Below, one piece after another: positions 5,865 to 6,359 of a DNA stretch of 6,359 bases. The stretch covers positions 1 to 6,359 of the forward strand of contig QMLZ01000175.1 in the NCBI GenBank assembly GCA_003646995.1. Reading direction: 5' to 3'. A model generated the notes under the pieces. That model saw nothing but the letters and a program-made list of their open reading frames with translations. It ran no database searches and had not been told where the DNA came from. The DNA comes from Deltaproteobacteria bacterium (GTDB taxonomy: Bacteria; Desulfobacterota; DSM-4660; Desulfatiglandales; Desulfatiglandaceae). Within the stretch, counting starts at the first letter, position 1. The number at the start of each line of letters is the position of its first letter. Made by a program: the position numbers and the translations under genes.

Positions 5865-6359
5865 TCAGGAAATTCGCAGCAGCCTTTTGAAAAAAGACCT
5901 CTTTCTAATCTCCTCTAATTTTTTTAAATTTTCATCCAAGATTTTTTGCTGTGTACCTATTTCAAACTCCAGCTTCTCTTTTTTCTGCTTCAAGCTGTGC
6001 TCCCTGAGTTTAAGCTCCATCAACTTTATCTTCTCTTCCCTGCCCAGCTCTTCATCCCTGCTGGCCAGAATTTCTGCCCTGTATCTGACCTCCGCTATGT
6101 CTTTTTCGATCTTGGCCAGCAAGTCCTGCTTCTTTTCTATGATTTCCTTGACCTGAGTGGAATTGCCAAGAATCTCTTCCTCTGTTTCCATGGTCGCAAA
6201 CAATATTAACAAGGCAATAAAGCATGCGCCCGCAACACAAAGAAGTATCCTGGTAAGGTATTTGTACGTAGTAAAAAGCGTGTGGGCGAAGAATTTCAAC
6301 TTATCGTATGCCTGAAGCAGGAGATCCCTTTTTCGGTATTTATCAGTCTTGCCCTGGAC
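5865..6359 (-). CDS. Single-pass membrane coiled-coil protein of unknown function (5' end cut)
   Basis: The frame is open without a stop from the right edge (6359) to the TGA at 5865, so at least 165 codons. A TTG at 6299 could be a start, but the 20 codons before it contain no stop, read as plausible basic protein sequence (KYRKRDLLLQAYDKL), and no ribosome site precedes the TTG; I infer the gene begins outside the window. Counting from that TTG, residues about 19-36 form one hydrophobic membrane helix with a basic cytoplasmic-side flank before it. From about 45 to 135 the chain is rich in Glu, Lys, Leu and Ile with heptad-like spacing (KEIIEKKQDLLAKIEKDIAEV, later LKQKKEKLEFEI), a long charged coiled coil. 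The end (RSFFKRLLRIS) is basic. I do not recognise a family; a structural or envelope-spanning scaffold role is possible. It converges on the thiolation gene with 26 bp between stops and no clear terminator. Confidence 0.7.
   Translation of the reverse strand, partial: VQGKTDKYRKRDLLLQAYDKLKFFAHTLFTTYKYLTRILLCVAGACFIALLILFATMETEEEILGNSTQVKEIIEKKQDLLAKIEKDIAEVRYRAEILASRDEELGREEKIKLMELKLREHSLKQKKEKLEFEIGTQQKILDENLKKLEEIRKRSFFKRLLRIS

Overview
The window looks like a stretch of bacterial chromosome from a Gram-negative, probably anaerobic lineage such as Desulfobacterota (former Deltaproteobacteria). That placement is inferred from gene types: a sigma-54 activator two-component pair, a Sec-exported type I periplasmic binding protein, and an Fe-S-type tRNA thiolation PP-loop protein. 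No marker gene confirms it. Coding density is high, and no mobile element, CRISPR array, tRNA or rRNA was seen.

Left half, minus strand (read from about 3643 down to 1): a soluble sensor histidine kinase (RsbRD-like N-terminal domain, PAS, HisKA, HATPase) overlaps by 16 bp an NtrC/AtoC-type response regulator with all sigma-54 activator motifs. After a 260-bp gap comes the first 173 codons of a branched-chain amino-acid (LivJ/K-like) ABC transporter substrate-binding protein, cut by the left edge. The gap holds a good candidate -24/-12 promoter pointing at the binding-protein gene, with short dyads and a direct repeat upstream. The simplest model is that the kinase and regulator control expression of this uptake system through sigma-54.

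Right half, plus strand: across a divergent intergenic region (about 3644-3886) with a plausible sigma-70 promoter lies a class II DnaJ/CbpA-type co-chaperone without a zinc finger. It is followed after 29 bp by a PP-loop ATPase fused to an NFACT-R-like RNA-binding domain, probably a tRNA thiouridine-forming enzyme that uses an Fe-S cluster (CxxC plus a distant third Cys). These two probably share a transcript.

At the right edge, convergent on the minus strand, is a small protein with one membrane segment and a long charged coiled coil. Its frame stays open to the window end, so the gene is probably truncated there.

The most useful points are the proposed regulatory link from kinase and regulator to transporter, the PP-loop/NFACT-R fusion with its three-cysteine arrangement, and the unusual RsbRD-type sensor domain on a histidine kinase. 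None of these proves a new system; most genes here are members of well-known families.
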